Notes: generated by a model not told the origin, from the letters alone. DNA of 64,000 nt from an uncultured Pseudomonadota bacterium (GCA_902762295.1 CACWNX010000001.1:338702-402701); one strand, 5' to 3'; shown: positions 34,887 to 45,397, counted from the stretch's first letter. Translations and numbers: made by a program.

Positions 34887-36428
34887 ATGTCTTTTGTTTC
34901 TATGCCACGTCAGGATTTGTTATTGGCCATCGATTCATTGGCCGGCGAAAAACAAATTGATCGTGAAACCGTTTTTGATTCACTAGAGGCCGCAATCGCC
35001 AAAATCGCAAAACATAAATATGGTGAAGAGTTTAATATTGTGGCAAACATTGACCGTAAAAACGGTGCAATTTATGTTAAACGCTTGTTTGATGTTATTG
35101 AATCCCCAGAATCGGTCGGTGAAGATTATAACCCATCAACAATGTTGACCGTGGCCCAGGCTAAGAAATACGCAAAAAATCCGTCGGTTGGCGATGTTAT
35201 TGAAGATGCATTGCCGGAACCCGAATTTGGTCGTATGGCATTTCAAACTGCGCGCCAAATAATGACGGCCCGTGTTCGTGATGCAGAAAAAGGTCGCCAA
35301 TACGAAGAATTTAAAGACAATATTGGCGATATTGTTAACGGTGTTGTAAAGCGTATAGAATTTGGCAATGTATTTGTTGATATCAACGGCAAAGCCGAAG
35401 GTTATATCAAAAGCAGCGAACTTATCCCGGGCGAACGTTTAGCGGTTGGTGATCGTGTGCGTGCACTGATTATGGATGTTGCGCGTTCTAATTCAGGACC
35501 ACAGATTTTCTTAACTCGGACCCATCCGTTGTTTATGGAAAAACTGTTTGTCCAAGAAGTGCCAGAAATTTACGAAGGTATTATTAAAATTAAATCTGTA
35601 TCACGTGCGCCGGGTTCACACGCAAAAATCGCAGTTGAAACCGCCGACCCATCGGTTGATGCCGTTGGTATGACGGTCGGTATCAAGGGTACCCGTATCC
35701 AACCGGTTATCAACGAATGCCATGGCGAAAAGATTGATGTTATTTTGTATTCCGAAGACCCGGCGGTGTTCATAGTTAATGCAATGCAACCGGCCAAGGT
35801 CGCAAAAATCATCGTTGATGAAGATACACGCAGCGCGGTCGTCGTTGTAAACGAAGATCAACAATCGTTGGCGATTGGTCGCCGTGGGCAAAATGTGCGT
35901 CTGGCATCACAGTTGACCGGATGGAATATTGATGTTGTGAACGAGGCCGAAGAACAAGAACGTCGTGCCAAAGAAGTTAAAGAAAAGACCGAACTGTTTA
36001 TCCGTGGTTTGGATGTTGATGAAATGATTGCGCACTTGTTGGTATCCGAAGGATTCCGTACAATTGAAGAAATCGCGTTTGTTGAATTAAAAGAATTAGA
36101 ATCTATTGAAGGTTTCAATACTGAATTGGCGGTTGAATTGCAGAATCGTGCAAAATCATACCTGACCAAGGTTGAACAAGATTACTTTAACGAAGGTCAT
36201 AAACTTGGTATGTCGGATGATTTGTTGCGGTTTGACTTTATCAAACGCCCAATCATTATGAAACTTGGCAACGCCGGAATCAAGACATTATCAGACTTGG
36301 CAGATTTGGCATCGGATGAATTGGTTGAAATCCTTGGTGAAGAAACCATGAGTGCGCGCTTGGCGGGTCGTGTTATCATGAAAGCGCGTGAAATTGCATT
36401 TGGTATCACACAAAGCGAAGAAGACTAA
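34887..36428 (+). CDS. nusA: transcription termination/antitermination factor NusA
   Basis: 513 residues: N-terminal RNA polymerase-binding domain (LAIDSLAGEKQIDRETVFDSLEAAI), S1 domain (VKRIEFGNVFVDINGKAEGYI), KH domains (the second with AIGRRGQNVRLASQLTGWNI near residue 330), and two C-terminal helical repeats (HLLVSEGFRTIEEIA and LGNAGIKTLSDLA). GGGAGA precedes the ATG. rimP, usually upstream, is absent. Forms an operon with infB. Confidence 0.97.
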   Translation: MSFVSMPRQDLLLAIDSLAGEKQIDRETVFDSLEAAIAKIAKHKYGEEFNIVANIDRKNGAIYVKRLFDVIESPESVGEDYNPSTMLTVAQAKKYAKNPSVGDVIEDALPEPEFGRMAFQTARQIMTARVRDAEKGRQYEEFKDNIGDIVNGVVKRIEFGNVFVDINGKAEGYIKSSELIPGERLAVGDRVRALIMDVARSNSGPQIFLTRTHPLFMEKLFVQEVPEIYEGIIKIKSVSRAPGSHAKIAVETADPSVDAVGMTVGIKGTRIQPVINECHGEKIDVILYSEDPAVFIVNAMQPAKVAKIIVDEDTRSAVVVVNEDQQSLAIGRRGQNVRLASQLTGWNIDVVNEAEEQERRAKEVKEKTELFIRGLDVDEMIAHLLVSEGFRTIEEIAFVELKELESIEGFNTELAVELQNRAKSYLTKVEQDYFNEGHKLGMSDDLLRFDFIKRPIIMKLGNAGIKTLSDLADLASDELVEILGEETMSARLAGRVIMKAREIAFGITQSEED

Positions 36429-36463
36429 GAATAAACAAAAAACTGGGAACCAAAGGTTAAAAT

Positions 36464-38866
36464 ATGGCAACATTGACACTTGGAAAATCTGTAACAATGG
36501 GCGCAGTGCAAAGCAAGAAAGGCGATTCTGTTTTTGTTGAACGTCGTCGTCGTGTCGTTGCACCTGGCAGCAACGAGTTGCGTGAAGAACCTGTGGCCCC
36601 GGTACAATCACATAATCCGGCAGACGAAAAACTGCGTGCCGTATTAGAGGCCGCACATGCCCGCGAAGAAGAACGCAAAAAACGCGAAGCTGAAGAGGCG
36701 GCGGCCCGTGCCGCGCGCGAGGCCGAAATTGCGCGTGAAAATCGTGAATACGAACAGGTCAAAGAACAACTGGCGGCGCGTGAAAATGCGGCGACACTTT
36801 CCGATGATGATGACTCGGAACAAGCGCCAGTTGTTCCCCAAAATTCACATCAGTCAGGGTTTACAAAAAAATCACAATATCATCGTAATGATGTTGATGA
36901 AGACGCGCCGATGCAATCGCGCCGTAATTCTAAATTTGGTGGCAAGAAAGATTTCACCAAGACCGGAAAAATATCATTGCAAGACATTGTTATTGGTGAT
37001 GATGATGACGAAGATTCAATCGGCCTGCGCGGTGCAAATCGTCGCCGGTCCGAGGCTTCGTTAAAACGATTCCGTGAAAAGGCGCGCGCAATGTTCAATG
37101 CTCCGCAAAAGGTTGCACATGAAGTGATTCTTGGCGATACAATTGTTGTCAAAGATTTGGCGGCTGCGATGGCAGAAAAGGTTGGTAATGTTGTTAAAAA
37201 ACTGATGGAAATGGGTATGATGGTTTCCCAGAATCAATCTATTGATGCGGATACCGCCGAAATTATCGCAGGTGAATTTGGCGCAACCGTTAAACGGGTA
37301 GAGGTTAAACCATACGCCGATTTACTTGAACGCGCACCAAATCCAGATAACTTAAAGCCACGCGCCCCGATTGTCACAGTTGTTGGACATGTTGACCACG
37401 GTAAAACGTCTTTACTGGATGCATTTCGTAATGCGAATGTTGTCGCCGGCGAAGCAGGCGGTATTACTCAACATATTTCTTCGTACGAGGTTAAAACAAA
37501 ATCTGGTGCGATAATTACTTTTTTGGATACGCCGGGACATGAAACATTTACGGCGATGCGTGCGCGTGGTGCCCAAATGGCAGATATTGTCGTTTTGGTT
37601 GTTGCGGCAAACGATTCAATCATGCCCCAGACTATCGAGGCAATAAATCACATTCGTGCCGCCAAGGTTCCGTTTATCGTTGCGATTAACAAAATTGACT
37701 TGCCCGAGGCAAATCCGCAACGCGTCAAAACCGACCTGTTGCAACAAGAGGTCCAGGTTGAAGAAATGGGTGGCGATGTTCAATGCGTAGAAATTTCTGC
37801 GAAACAAAAAATTGGACTGGATAAACTAGAAGATGCTATATTATTACAGGCGGCGATGATGGACCTGCGGGCAGACCCTGACATGCCGGCGATTGCCACA
37901 GTGGTAGAAGCGAAAATGGAACGTGGCCTTGGCGCGGTTGCAACCGTTATTATTCGCCAGGGAACATTAAAGATTGGTGATGTGTTCGTTGTTGGTGAAA
38001 CATTTGGTCGGGTGCGCGGTTTGATAACATCAAATGGTGAACGTGTAAAGATGGTAAAACCGGCGCAACCGGTTATGGTCTTAGGACTTGATTCTGTGCC
38101 GGCGGCCGGTGACCAGTTAAATGTTATGGAAACCGATGCCCAAACCCGCGAAGTTGCCGCATGGCGCACACAAAAGGCGCGTGATAAAGCAAACGCAGTA
38201 AAGCGTTCGTCGCTAGAAGAATTGTTTGCGCGACAAACAACCGATGATAATAAATTGACATTGCCGGTTGTCTTGCGTGCCGATGTCCAGGGCAGTGTAG
38301 AGGCGATAACCGATATGATTCGTGGTATTAAAACCGATAAAGCATCGGTGGAAATTTTGTCTGCCGGTGTTGGTCAAATTACCGAAGGCGATGTCCGTTT
38401 GGCGACTGCATCGGGTGCGGTGATAATCGCATTTAATGTCCGTGCAGATTCGGCGGTTCGTGATATGGCGCGTAATGCACATGTTGATATTCGCTATCAC
38501 AGTGTCGTTTATCGTATTACCGATGAAATCAAAGAAATATTGTCGGGTAAATTGGCACCAGAAAAGAAAGAAAACTTTATCGGATACGCAGATGTTATCG
38601 CATTGTTTACGGTTGGCAAGGGTACACGCGTTGCCGGTTGCCGTATGACCGAAGGCACCATAAAGAAAGATGCCTATGTCCGTCTGTTGCGTGACAATGT
38701 TGTTATATACGATGGAAAAATTGGGGAACTGCGTCGTGAAAAGAACGAGGTCAAAGAAGTTTCGGGCGGTGTAGAATTCGGTATGAGTTTTGATAAGTAT
38801 AACGATTTGAAGGAAGGCGACCGCGTTGAATGTTATGAAATTCAGGAAATCAAAGCGCAGTTATAG
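36464..38866 (+). CDS. infB: translation initiation factor IF-2
   Basis: 800-residue GTPase that delivers fMet-tRNA to the 30S subunit. The first 210 residues are charged and alanine/arginine/glutamate-rich. The IF2 N-domain follows ([19 protein letters not shown]), then the G domain with GHVDHGKTS near residue 309, DTPGHETF and NKIDLP, and domains II to IV. rbfA does not follow; a terminator does. Confidence 0.97.
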   Translation: MATLTLGKSVTMGAVQSKKGDSVFVERRRRVVAPGSNELREEPVAPVQSHNPADEKLRAVLEAAHAREEERKKREAEEAAARAAREAEIARENREYEQVKEQLAARENAATLSDDDDSEQAPVVPQNSHQSGFTKKSQYHRNDVDEDAPMQSRRNSKFGGKKDFTKTGKISLQDIVIGDDDDEDSIGLRGANRRRSEASLKRFREKARAMFNAPQKVAHEVILGDTIVVKDLAAAMAEKVGNVVKKLMEMGMMVSQNQSIDADTAEIIAGEFGATVKRVEVKPYADLLERAPNPDNLKPRAPIVTVVGHVDHGKTSLLDAFRNANVVAGEAGGITQHISSYEVKTKSGAIITFLDTPGHETFTAMRARGAQMADIVVLVVAANDSIMPQTIEAINHIRAAKVPFIVAINKIDLPEANPQRVKTDLLQQEVQVEEMGGDVQCVEISAKQKIGLDKLEDAILLQAAMMDLRADPDMPAIATVVEAKMERGLGAVATVIIRQGTLKIGDVFVVGETFGRVRGLITSNGERVKMVKPAQPVMVLGLDSVPAAGDQLNVMETDAQTREVAAWRTQKARDKANAVKRSSLEELFARQTTDDNKLTLPVVLRADVQGSVEAITDMIRGIKTDKASVEILSAGVGQITEGDVRLATASGAVIIAFNVRADSAVRDMARNAHVDIRYHSVVYRITDEIKEILSGKLAPEKKENFIGYADVIALFTVGKGTRVAGCRMTEGTIKKDAYVRLLRDNVVIYDGKIGELRREKNEVKEVSGGVEFGMSFDKYNDLKEGDRVECYEIQEIKAQL

Positions 38867-38876
38867 TGTTTTACGA

Positions 38877-38916
38877 CCATAAAATATGCCCCGAAAAAAT
38901 GGGGCGTATTTTATGG
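38877..38916. terminator. bidirectional terminator between infB and der
   Basis: CCATAAAATA-T-GCCCC pairs with GGGGC-G-TATTTTATGG across a loop of A residues; it is symmetric and ends both convergent genes. Confidence 0.75.
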
Positions 38917-38919
38917 TTT

Positions 38920-40254
38920 CTAATCAAATGGGTTGTCGGATTTTTTGTATTCAATGGTAATGGGTAAATGTTCCCATTTTAATGCGGTTGCCAATCCACG
39001 TCGCAGATATCGTGTATAAGATTCTGGGATATCCGATGCACCACCAACATGTATTGTTATGCGCATTGGGTGTCGTCCGGTTTGCGATGCAAATTTGATT
39101 TTCATTGGACGTTTTAGTCGCGACATTGGTGGTTGACGATTTGCCACTAATTCGCCAATGATTCTATTTATCAAACTGGTTGGTGCGGTCGCGGTAGAAA
39201 TGTCCCACTGTTCATAGATTCGTTTAAACATGTTTTGCACGCCGGTTCCAGTCTGGGCGGAAATGGCAAGAATCATTGGCTTTATAATTTGGTGAAATGA
39301 ATTTGTAAATTGATGCTTTAATTTCAACAGTTTTTCATCGCGTTCGTCCGCCGGCACCATATCCCATTTATTTAACGCAACACAGAGTATTTTCCCGGCA
39401 TCATAAACGCGCGCCGCAATCCCCAATGCCTGGTTTTCAATGTTTCCGGTGGCATCAACAACCAATATTACAACATCCGATTTCTCAATCGCATCCAGTG
39501 ATTTTAATGCCGCCAATGTTTCAACATCGTCGTGGACATTTGACTTTCGCCGTAAACCCGCCGTATCCATCAGTAATATATCACGACCATAAAAATGCGC
39601 TGGAATTTTTACTGTATCGCGGGTGACACCAGGTTCGTCCTTTACAATCTGGCGATTTTCGCCGATTACGCGATTTACCAGTGTTGATTTTCCAACATTT
39701 GGTTGCCCCAGAATTGCAATTTTGACACGATTTTCGGCTTCGGTGCGTGTTTTGTTATCGTTATTTTTTGGCGAAATTTTATCAAGGAATTCAAATATTT
39801 CATCAAATCCAGATTTGTGTTCCGCCGAAATCATCACCGGTTCACCAAATCCCAATTTATAGAATTCATGAATATCCGCCATACGCCGCCCAGATTCAGA
39901 TTTGTTTACCAACAATAACACCGGTGCGCGTGTTGCCCGACGAACGGTTCGCGCCCAGTCGGCATCTTCGGCGGTTAATCCGACACGCCCGTCAACCACA
40001 AACAAAACTGCATCGGCATCTGATATTGCGCCGATTGCCATATCGGTTGAATCGGCGGCTATGCCGTTTTTTGCGCGTTCCAGTCCCGCTGTGTCACGAA
40101 TTTCATATTCGGGATTATTTGCGCATACACCGTATATTGTATCGCGTGTCACACCAGGGCGGTCATGCACAATCGCATCGCGTGTATGAGTCAGCGCGTT
40201 AAACAGTGTTGATTTCCCAGTATTTGGCCGTCCAGCAATTGTTATTTTTATCAT
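38920..40254 (-). CDS. der: ribosome assembly GTPase Der (EngA)
   Basis: 444 residues from the ATG at 40254. Two tandem GTPase domains: AGRPNTGKSTLFN at residue 6 with DTAGLERA, and LGQPNVGKSTLVN near residue 181 with DTAGLRRKS and NKWD; a C-terminal KH-like domain ends the protein. It acts in 50S subunit maturation. It is preceded by its own promoter. In many bacteria der, bamB and yfgM are together; here they are split by a Yip1-type gene. Confidence 0.96.
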   Translation of the reverse strand: MIKITIAGRPNTGKSTLFNALTHTRDAIVHDRPGVTRDTIYGVCANNPEYEIRDTAGLERAKNGIAADSTDMAIGAISDADAVLFVVDGRVGLTAEDADWARTVRRATRAPVLLLVNKSESGRRMADIHEFYKLGFGEPVMISAEHKSGFDEIFEFLDKISPKNNDNKTRTEAENRVKIAILGQPNVGKSTLVNRVIGENRQIVKDEPGVTRDTVKIPAHFYGRDILLMDTAGLRRKSNVHDDVETLAALKSLDAIEKSDVVILVVDATGNIENQALGIAARVYDAGKILCVALNKWDMVPADERDEKLLKLKHQFTNSFHQIIKPMILAISAQTGTGVQNMFKRIYEQWDISTATAPTSLINRIIGELVANRQPPMSRLKRPMKIKFASQTGRHPMRITIHVGGASDIPESYTRYLRRGLATALKWEHLPITIEYKKSDNPFD

Positions 40255-40278
40255 GTGTTTTTCCGTTGATTTTTTTTC

Positions 40279-40306
40279 ATTATAAAGCAAAAATATAAAT
40301 AATCAA
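40279..40306 (-). promoter_or_regulatory. der promoter
   Basis: Minus-strand TTGATT (40301-40306), 16-base spacer, TATAAT (40279-40284), with a leader of about 20 bases to the ATG at 40254. Confidence 0.7.
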
Positions 40307-40322
40307 ACCAAAGGGGGCATAT

Positions 40323-40919
40323 ATGATGCAAAAAATTAAACGTTGGTATAAATCGGTTCGTGGTGTGATTGTAAACCCCAAACGGTTCTTTACAAAAATT
40401 GTTGCCGATGGCGATATTGAAGAATCTATGTTGCGCGCATTCATATATGGTATGATTGGTGGTATATTGGTACTGGCGATGCGCTTAATTGGTGGCGCAA
40501 CAATCACCATAAATTCTGTTTTTATTGCATTGGTTATTGTACCGGTGATTGCGGTTGCACTGTTATTTGTTGGTGGTGGGCTGATGATGTTGGTGTCAGA
40601 GATAACCGGTGGCGAACGCGACTGGGAAATTGCGATAAAGGGATTAGCATCTATATTCTTTATATATCCGGTTATATTGGTTATGAATGCATTGGCGTTT
40701 AATTGCACATCGCTTTGGATAATCAGTATTATTGGTGATGCGTATGTGTTATTTTTGTTCTATAATATTGCATTGTATTGTATGCGTGGACGGCGTGGTG
40801 CGGTTATAACCGTTGTTGGAATAATCGCTATATTTATGCTGACGGTGTATTTAACAAATTATCATATTGGTTGGTTTTTGTTAAAGAACACCGGTGCGGC
40901 GCTATCGTGTTTGTTATAA
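40323..40919 (+). CDS. Yip1-family integral membrane protein
   Basis: 198 residues. An amphipathic basic N-terminus (KIKRWYKSVRGVIVNPKRFFTK) resembles the lead-in of bacterial Yip1-domain proteins, followed by about five hydrophobic helices (near residues 42, 65, 108, 132 and 160). Function unknown; possibly a membrane-organisation protein. It lies between der and bamB on the opposite strand. AAGGGGG is well placed before the ATG. Confidence 0.6.
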   Translation: MMQKIKRWYKSVRGVIVNPKRFFTKIVADGDIEESMLRAFIYGMIGGILVLAMRLIGGATITINSVFIALVIVPVIAVALLFVGGGLMMLVSEITGGERDWEIAIKGLASIFFIYPVILVMNALAFNCTSLWIISIIGDAYVLFLFYNIALYCMRGRRGAVITVVGIIAIFMLTVYLTNYHIGWFLLKNTGAALSCLL

Positions 40920-40926
40920 AGAATTT

Positions 40927-40953
40927 CGGGCGCAAAACTGCGCCCGTTTTTTT
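40927..40953 (+). terminator. intrinsic terminator after the Yip1-type gene
   Basis: CGGGCGCA-AAAC-TGCGCCCG stem (40927-40946) followed by T7. Confidence 0.88.
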
Positions 40954-40956
40954 GAA

Positions 40957-41691
40957 TTATTTTTTTATTAGTTCACCGGTTTCGGCATTAAAAACTTCGG
41001 AGCCAACAACAATAGTTTTATTACGGTATTCGGGCGCGCGCGATTTCTTTATCGCCATACGCCAATAAATTGCGCCATCGCGCATGCGCAGCGCGTTCAA
41101 ATGATTATTGGTATCAACCAAGTAAATTGTTTCGCCGGTAATGATGAATGGGTGTGCCGTGCCGATGTCCGTACACCATGCGGAATTTCCGGTTTTGTCA
41201 GAAATCTTGCAAAACGCATCGCCAAGTCCACCAACATACACATAATTTTTATATATTTGCGCCGGTGCAACAATATCAACAACCGATGCGCCACCGGTCA
41301 TATTGCTTTGGCGATATACATCGGCAATCCATACAATTTGACGATTACGTGGGTTAACCTTTACAAATTCACCGGTTGATAACCCGGCATAGACATATCC
41401 GCCATTACAAATCGGTTGACGCGTTCCGGACACATAGTTTCCGGTTGCAAATCCCGAAAATATTTTTCGTTCGCCGTCCCACAGTGTGTTATCTGACTTT
41501 TGAACATATGGGCAATCATCATATTCAACCGGTGCAATATTTTCTGGTGCATTTGGAACCGGTGTATTCAATATATTTATTGAATCTGTTTCAAAAATAC
41601 TGCTGCGCACACCGGGCAGAATCGGGTCGTGTTTATCACATGCCGAAATCGCCATTGTTATACCGATTAAGAAAAATATTTTTTTCTGCAT
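40957..41691 (-). CDS. bamB: BamB-like lipoprotein, shortened beta-propeller
   Basis: 244 residues. Lipobox ISAC (Cys18), then DPILPGVRSSIF, close to the start of mature alphaproteobacterial BamB. PQQ-like blades are visible as VYAGLSTGEFVKVNPRNRQIVW, VYVGGLGDAFCKIS-KTGNSAWC, and YLVDTNNHLNALRMRDGAIYW. BamB normally has eight blades and about 390 residues; here only about half remain and the frame ends with a clean stop. Next to a yfgM-like gene, so I retain the BamB name. It would act in outer-membrane protein insertion. Confidence 0.7.
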   Translation of the reverse strand: MQKKIFFLIGITMAISACDKHDPILPGVRSSIFETDSINILNTPVPNAPENIAPVEYDDCPYVQKSDNTLWDGERKIFSGFATGNYVSGTRQPICNGGYVYAGLSTGEFVKVNPRNRQIVWIADVYRQSNMTGGASVVDIVAPAQIYKNYVYVGGLGDAFCKISDKTGNSAWCTDIGTAHPFIITGETIYLVDTNNHLNALRMRDGAIYWRMAIKKSRAPEYRNKTIVVGSEVFNAETGELIKK

Positions 41692-41695
41692 TTTT

Positions 41696-42346
41696 CTACC
41701 TTAACGATTCTGCATCCGAACGAATCGCCGCCGGTGCATTTGAATCATCTATAATTTTGTCCAACCATTTATTTGCCGCATCCCGATTACCCGATGCGAT
41801 GTGTTTCTGGGCAATGGTTAAACACGCGGTATAATAGAACGGTGATGATTTTGTGGCAACATCACCAAGGTATTTTTCCAGTTCGTCTGCCGTCATTTCA
41901 TCACCACGAATGCCAACAATATGCATCTTTGCCAAATCACGAAATTCGCGTGTTTCGCCATCGCGTGCTAATTCATCCAACTTTGCGACATCGTTGTCAA
42001 TCAAGTACGCATTAAACATCGCTAAATCCGCGGTTGCGCCACTGGTATTGCGCGCAATTCCCGCCAATGCGTTCGCATCGGTGTTTGCGATTGCTGTTTC
42101 ATAGTTCTCGGCGGTTGCCATTTTTGATGCATAGTGTGTACGAATTCCAATTTGAATTCCGGTCACGATAATCATTATGCCCAATGCCACCGCAATCATA
42201 ATTTTGCCATATTTTTTTATAAATTGCTGGGTTTTTTCGTTATTTACATCTTCCCAAACCTCACGATAAAGCGCATCTTGGGCGTGTTCTTCGTATGATT
42301 TTTCTGGGGCTTTGACTTTTTTATTACGTTCCAACATATTTGCCAT
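41696..42346 (-). CDS. YfgM-like membrane-anchored TPR protein
   Basis: 216 residues with a cytoplasmic basic N-terminus, one membrane helix near residues 50-67 (IMIAVALGIMIIVTGIQIGI), and a periplasmic helical domain with TPR-like units (for example FYYTACLTIAQKHIASGN-DAANKWLDKII). This matches YfgM/DUF2133, which associates with the translocon and periplasmic chaperones in E. coli. It directly precedes bamB by 4 bases, the conserved neighbour. Confidence 0.8.
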   Translation of the reverse strand: MANMLERNKKVKAPEKSYEEHAQDALYREVWEDVNNEKTQQFIKKYGKIMIAVALGIMIIVTGIQIGIRTHYASKMATAENYETAIANTDANALAGIARNTSGATADLAMFNAYLIDNDVAKLDELARDGETREFRDLAKMHIVGIRGDEMTADELEKYLGDVATKSSPFYYTACLTIAQKHIASGNRDAANKWLDKIIDDSNAPAAIRSDAESLR

Positions 42347-42376
42347 AGAAATCTCCTGTTGTTATTCTTTGGTACC

Positions 42377-42404
42377 TTGATAATTTATATTTTCTTGCTA
42401 TACT
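42377..42404 (+). promoter_or_regulatory. rpoH promoter, near-leaderless
   Basis: TTGATA (42377-42382), 16-base spacer, TATACT (42399-42404) preceded by TGC (extended -10). The rpoH ATG starts 10 bases after the -10 box, leaving a leader of only 2-4 bases. Confidence 0.75.
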
Positions 42405-42413
42405 ATAAACATA

Positions 42414-43337
42414 ATGACGAAACAAATCAAGAACGCTTTGGTGCCAAAATCTGAAACCGGAATTACCGTCCCGACATATGGGGATGATTCCGGATTGGCG
42501 GGATATATGCGGACAATTTCTAAATTTCCGATACTTTCGGCGGAACAAGAATACGAATACGCATCAAAGTGGGTGCGCGACCATGATAACGAAGCGGCGG
42601 AAAAATTACTGGTCAGTCATTTGCGATTGGTTGTTTCGGTCGCCTATGATTTTCGCAACTATGGAATCCCGGTTGGCGAATTGGTGGCAAGTGGCAATAT
42701 GGGCTTGATGCAGGCGCTACAAAAATTTGACCCGGAAAAAGGTTTTCGCTTTTCAACATATGCGATGTTTTGGATTCGTGCCGAGATATATGAAACGATA
42801 TTGAATAATTGGTCAATTGTGAAAATTGGAACATCTGCGAACCAGAAACGCGTGTTCTTTAACCTGGCGCGGGCAAAGCGGGCATTGGGGATTATGGATG
42901 GTAATTTATCGGACGAACAAACCGAAAAAATTGCGGCATATCTGGATGTGCCGGCGGATGATGTCAAACGGATGTCTACGCGAATTGTTGCACGCGATTT
43001 GTCATTAAATTCGCCTGCCCGTACCAGCGAACAAGACGGCGCTGATATGCTGTCAAACATGGCAGATAACACCGACAGTGTTATTGAGAATGTTGAACGG
43101 CATGAAATGATGGTTCGTGGTGGTGCGTTGTTAAAAAAACATTTGGCGGCATTACCGGAACGTGACCGTGAAATTCTGCGTGCGCGTCGCCTTTCTGAAC
43201 CGGCGGTGACGCTGGAATCGTTGGCAAAAAAATATAATATTTCACGCGAACGTGTGCGTCAGATTGAAGAACGCGCATTTAATAAACTGCGTGATGCAAT
43301 ACTGTCTGAAACCACAGGAAACAAAGATGTTAAATAA
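42414..43337 (+). CDS. rpoH: heat-shock sigma factor RpoH (sigma-32)
   Basis: 307-residue sigma factor. Region 2 has LLVSHLRLVVSVAYDFRNYG, the -10-binding DPEKGFRFSTYAMFWIRAEI, and the RpoH-specific box NQKRVFFNLARAK. Region 4 has the HTH TLESLAKKYNISRERVRQIEERA. The very short predicted leader makes a 5'-UTR thermosensor like that of E. coli rpoH unlikely. It overlaps the next gene by 11 bases. Confidence 0.93.
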   Translation: MTKQIKNALVPKSETGITVPTYGDDSGLAGYMRTISKFPILSAEQEYEYASKWVRDHDNEAAEKLLVSHLRLVVSVAYDFRNYGIPVGELVASGNMGLMQALQKFDPEKGFRFSTYAMFWIRAEIYETILNNWSIVKIGTSANQKRVFFNLARAKRALGIMDGNLSDEQTEKIAAYLDVPADDVKRMSTRIVARDLSLNSPARTSEQDGADMLSNMADNTDSVIENVERHEMMVRGGALLKKHLAALPERDREILRARRLSEPAVTLESLAKKYNISRERVRQIEERAFNKLRDAILSETTGNKDVK

Positions 43338-44343
43338 AATTTATTTTGGGGCGCTTGGTGTAATTTTTCCAATATGTGCAAACGCGCTGTCATATCGTGC
43401 GGGTGATTTTAATTTTGCGATGACGGGCTATGGAACGGCGGGTATTATTGAACCGGATTTTGACAAGCCGGATTTTATCGGTGATTTTCGTGTCCGTACC
43501 CAGGCGACATACAATCCAAATAATACACACAGTTTTGGTGCGGTATATATGATTGACGAAATCGCCGTCAAAGAAGATAAATGGTGGCACGATGCATTTG
43601 CATTTTGGCAATGGCGCGGTGTTGGACGCATTGAATTGGGCTTGACCGATTCGGTCGCACATAAATTGGGTTTGGGGTTGCCTGATGTCGGCGGATTGCG
43701 TTTGAATCACGATTCACTTATTTATCGGAAAATGGGAACCGCCGGTCCGGTGATTGCCGACCCAACAATTACAAGCGGTTCGGAATCATTGCGTGCAAAT
43801 ATTGTTGCGGCACATAATTCAAATGTCCAATATGGCGTTTCGGTTGCGGGTTTAACCGGCGACTATGATTACAGCATAGATGCAGGGATAAAGATTAAAA
43901 GTTCCGATGCAAAAACAAAATTTGCGGTATCGATTGGTGCGTCTTATATGAATCACCCAGACGAATTTTCAACCGATACATTTACGCCGGCGGTGACCGC
44001 TGATTGGCGTGGCCAGGTTTATACCGGACTGAATATTCAGTATAACAGTTTTATATTCGGATTAACGGGGCGCATTGTATACGATGAAAATCCGGTTGGC
44101 CCGGCGGTTGATGGTTTTGTTGCCGGTGCCGGTGTCAGTTATGATTTGTTAAATTATACACTGTCATTATCATATTTGTTCTCGGATACGGGTATATGGC
44201 ACGATGGCGATACAATATCTCGCGATCATACAACGGTTGCATCATTTCGGTATAAATACAGTGAAAATGTTGATGGCTGGACATCAATTGGTATGTCACG
44301 AACCCAGCCATTTTTGGCTGCTGGTATCCGCCTGACATTTTAA
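43327..44343 (+). CDS. outer-membrane beta-barrel (porin-like) protein
   Basis: 338 residues from the ATG at 43327, which overlaps the rpoH end; CAGGAAAC sits before it. Signal peptide (LGVIFPICANA). Alternating hydrophobic strands follow, for example FNFAMTGYGTAGI, SFGAVYMIDEIAV, GVGRIELGLTDSVA, VQYGVSVAGLTGDYDYSIDAGIKI, and a final strand ending RLTF with terminal Phe, the C-terminal signature of outer-membrane barrels. It resembles gram-negative porins; solute unknown. Confidence 0.8.
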   Translation: MLNKIYFGALGVIFPICANALSYRAGDFNFAMTGYGTAGIIEPDFDKPDFIGDFRVRTQATYNPNNTHSFGAVYMIDEIAVKEDKWWHDAFAFWQWRGVGRIELGLTDSVAHKLGLGLPDVGGLRLNHDSLIYRKMGTAGPVIADPTITSGSESLRANIVAAHNSNVQYGVSVAGLTGDYDYSIDAGIKIKSSDAKTKFAVSIGASYMNHPDEFSTDTFTPAVTADWRGQVYTGLNIQYNSFIFGLTGRIVYDENPVGPAVDGFVAGAGVSYDLLNYTLSLSYLFSDTGIWHDGDTISRDHTTVASFRYKYSENVDGWTSIGMSRTQPFLAAGIRLTF

Positions 44344-44349
44344 AGAATA

Positions 44350-44384
44350 AAAAAACACACCCCATCTGGGGTGTGCTTTTTTTT
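44350..44384. terminator. bidirectional terminator after the porin gene
   Basis: CACACCCC-ATCT-GGGGTGTG stem (44356-44375) with A runs before and T8 after. Confidence 0.88.
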
Positions 44385-44395
44385 GCAATTTATAC

Positions 44396-45397
44396 CTATT
44401 GTAATTCTTCCAGTAATTGCTGCAACCGTTCTATTGCATCTGAATCATTCAATGATGCCGCAATCGCGTATGCAGATTCTAAATCACTGCGTGCAGAATC
44501 TGTATTGCCAATGTTCAGATTCAATGCCGCCGATTTTTCAAAATAATTCATTGCACGCATAGACAGGTCTTCTTTTTGTTCCATTGTTGTCGTGCCTTGA
44601 ATTTGTTCGGAAATTACACGAATTGCCGCGGTATAATCATCTATCGCGGCGGCATATTCACCGATTGCGGTGTATGCTTCGGCGCGTTCAGCATAGACGC
44701 TGGCGCTGATGGTGCCTTCGGGGCGTGCCAAAGAATTTGTATAATCGGCAACCGCACCTTCCCAATTTTTTGCCCAAAGGTTTAATTGACCGCGTTTTGC
44801 ATACAAATCGCGCAATTGCAGAATATTATTTGGTTTTGCCGCATATGTTGCCAATGCGTTATTTATATCATTCATTGCCGATTCAAAATCTTCCAGACGC
44901 GTGTTTAACAAAGAACGGTCATAATACGCAATGGAATTTTCTGCATCCATTGCTATCGCGGTATTAAAGTCATTCATTGCATTGCGATAATCACCAATTT
45001 GCATATATGTTTCGCCACGCAGAATGTATGCATCAACCATATTTGCATCCGATTCAATCGCGGTTGTTAAATCGGATATTGCGCCGTCAATATTGCCCGA
45101 CAATATTTCTTTCTTGCCATGTTCATAATAATCCGCCGGTGTTTCCAATTTTTCTTCTTGGATACCGGAATCAACCACTTCAACCCGGGTGGTATCTGTG
45201 TTTGTTGCATCTTTTGTGAAATGACCACGACCCAAAATATAGAATGTCGCTGCGATAAAGAACAAAATTATAAACCAATAAACATAAATAGACAGTGACC
45301 AAGACGATGTCCTACGCGAACGCGCAGATGTTTTTATATTTACGCCCTGAACTTCGGATTTCTTGGCTTGCGCCTTTTTTTCGTTATGTTTTTTCAT
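44396..45397 (-). CDS. single-span membrane protein with TPR repeats
   Basis: 333 residues. A lysine-rich cytoplasmic N-terminus is followed by a membrane helix near residues 38-55 (YWFIILFFIAATFYIL) and a large TPR domain. Units such as DYYEHGKKEILSGNIDGAISDL, YILRGETYMQIGDYRNAMNDF, YAKRGQLNLWAKNWEGAVADY and YAERAEAYTAIGEYAAAIDDY are clear 34-residue TPRs. The protein should be periplasmic-facing. Function unknown; a scaffold is likely. Confidence 0.8.
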   Translation of the reverse strand: MKKHNEKKAQAKKSEVQGVNIKTSARSRRTSSWSLSIYVYWFIILFFIAATFYILGRGHFTKDATNTDTTRVEVVDSGIQEEKLETPADYYEHGKKEILSGNIDGAISDLTTAIESDANMVDAYILRGETYMQIGDYRNAMNDFNTAIAMDAENSIAYYDRSLLNTRLEDFESAMNDINNALATYAAKPNNILQLRDLYAKRGQLNLWAKNWEGAVADYTNSLARPEGTISASVYAERAEAYTAIGEYAAAIDDYTAAIRVISEQIQGTTTMEQKEDLSMRAMNYFEKSAALNLNIGNTDSARSDLESAYAIAASLNDSDAIERLQQLLEELQ

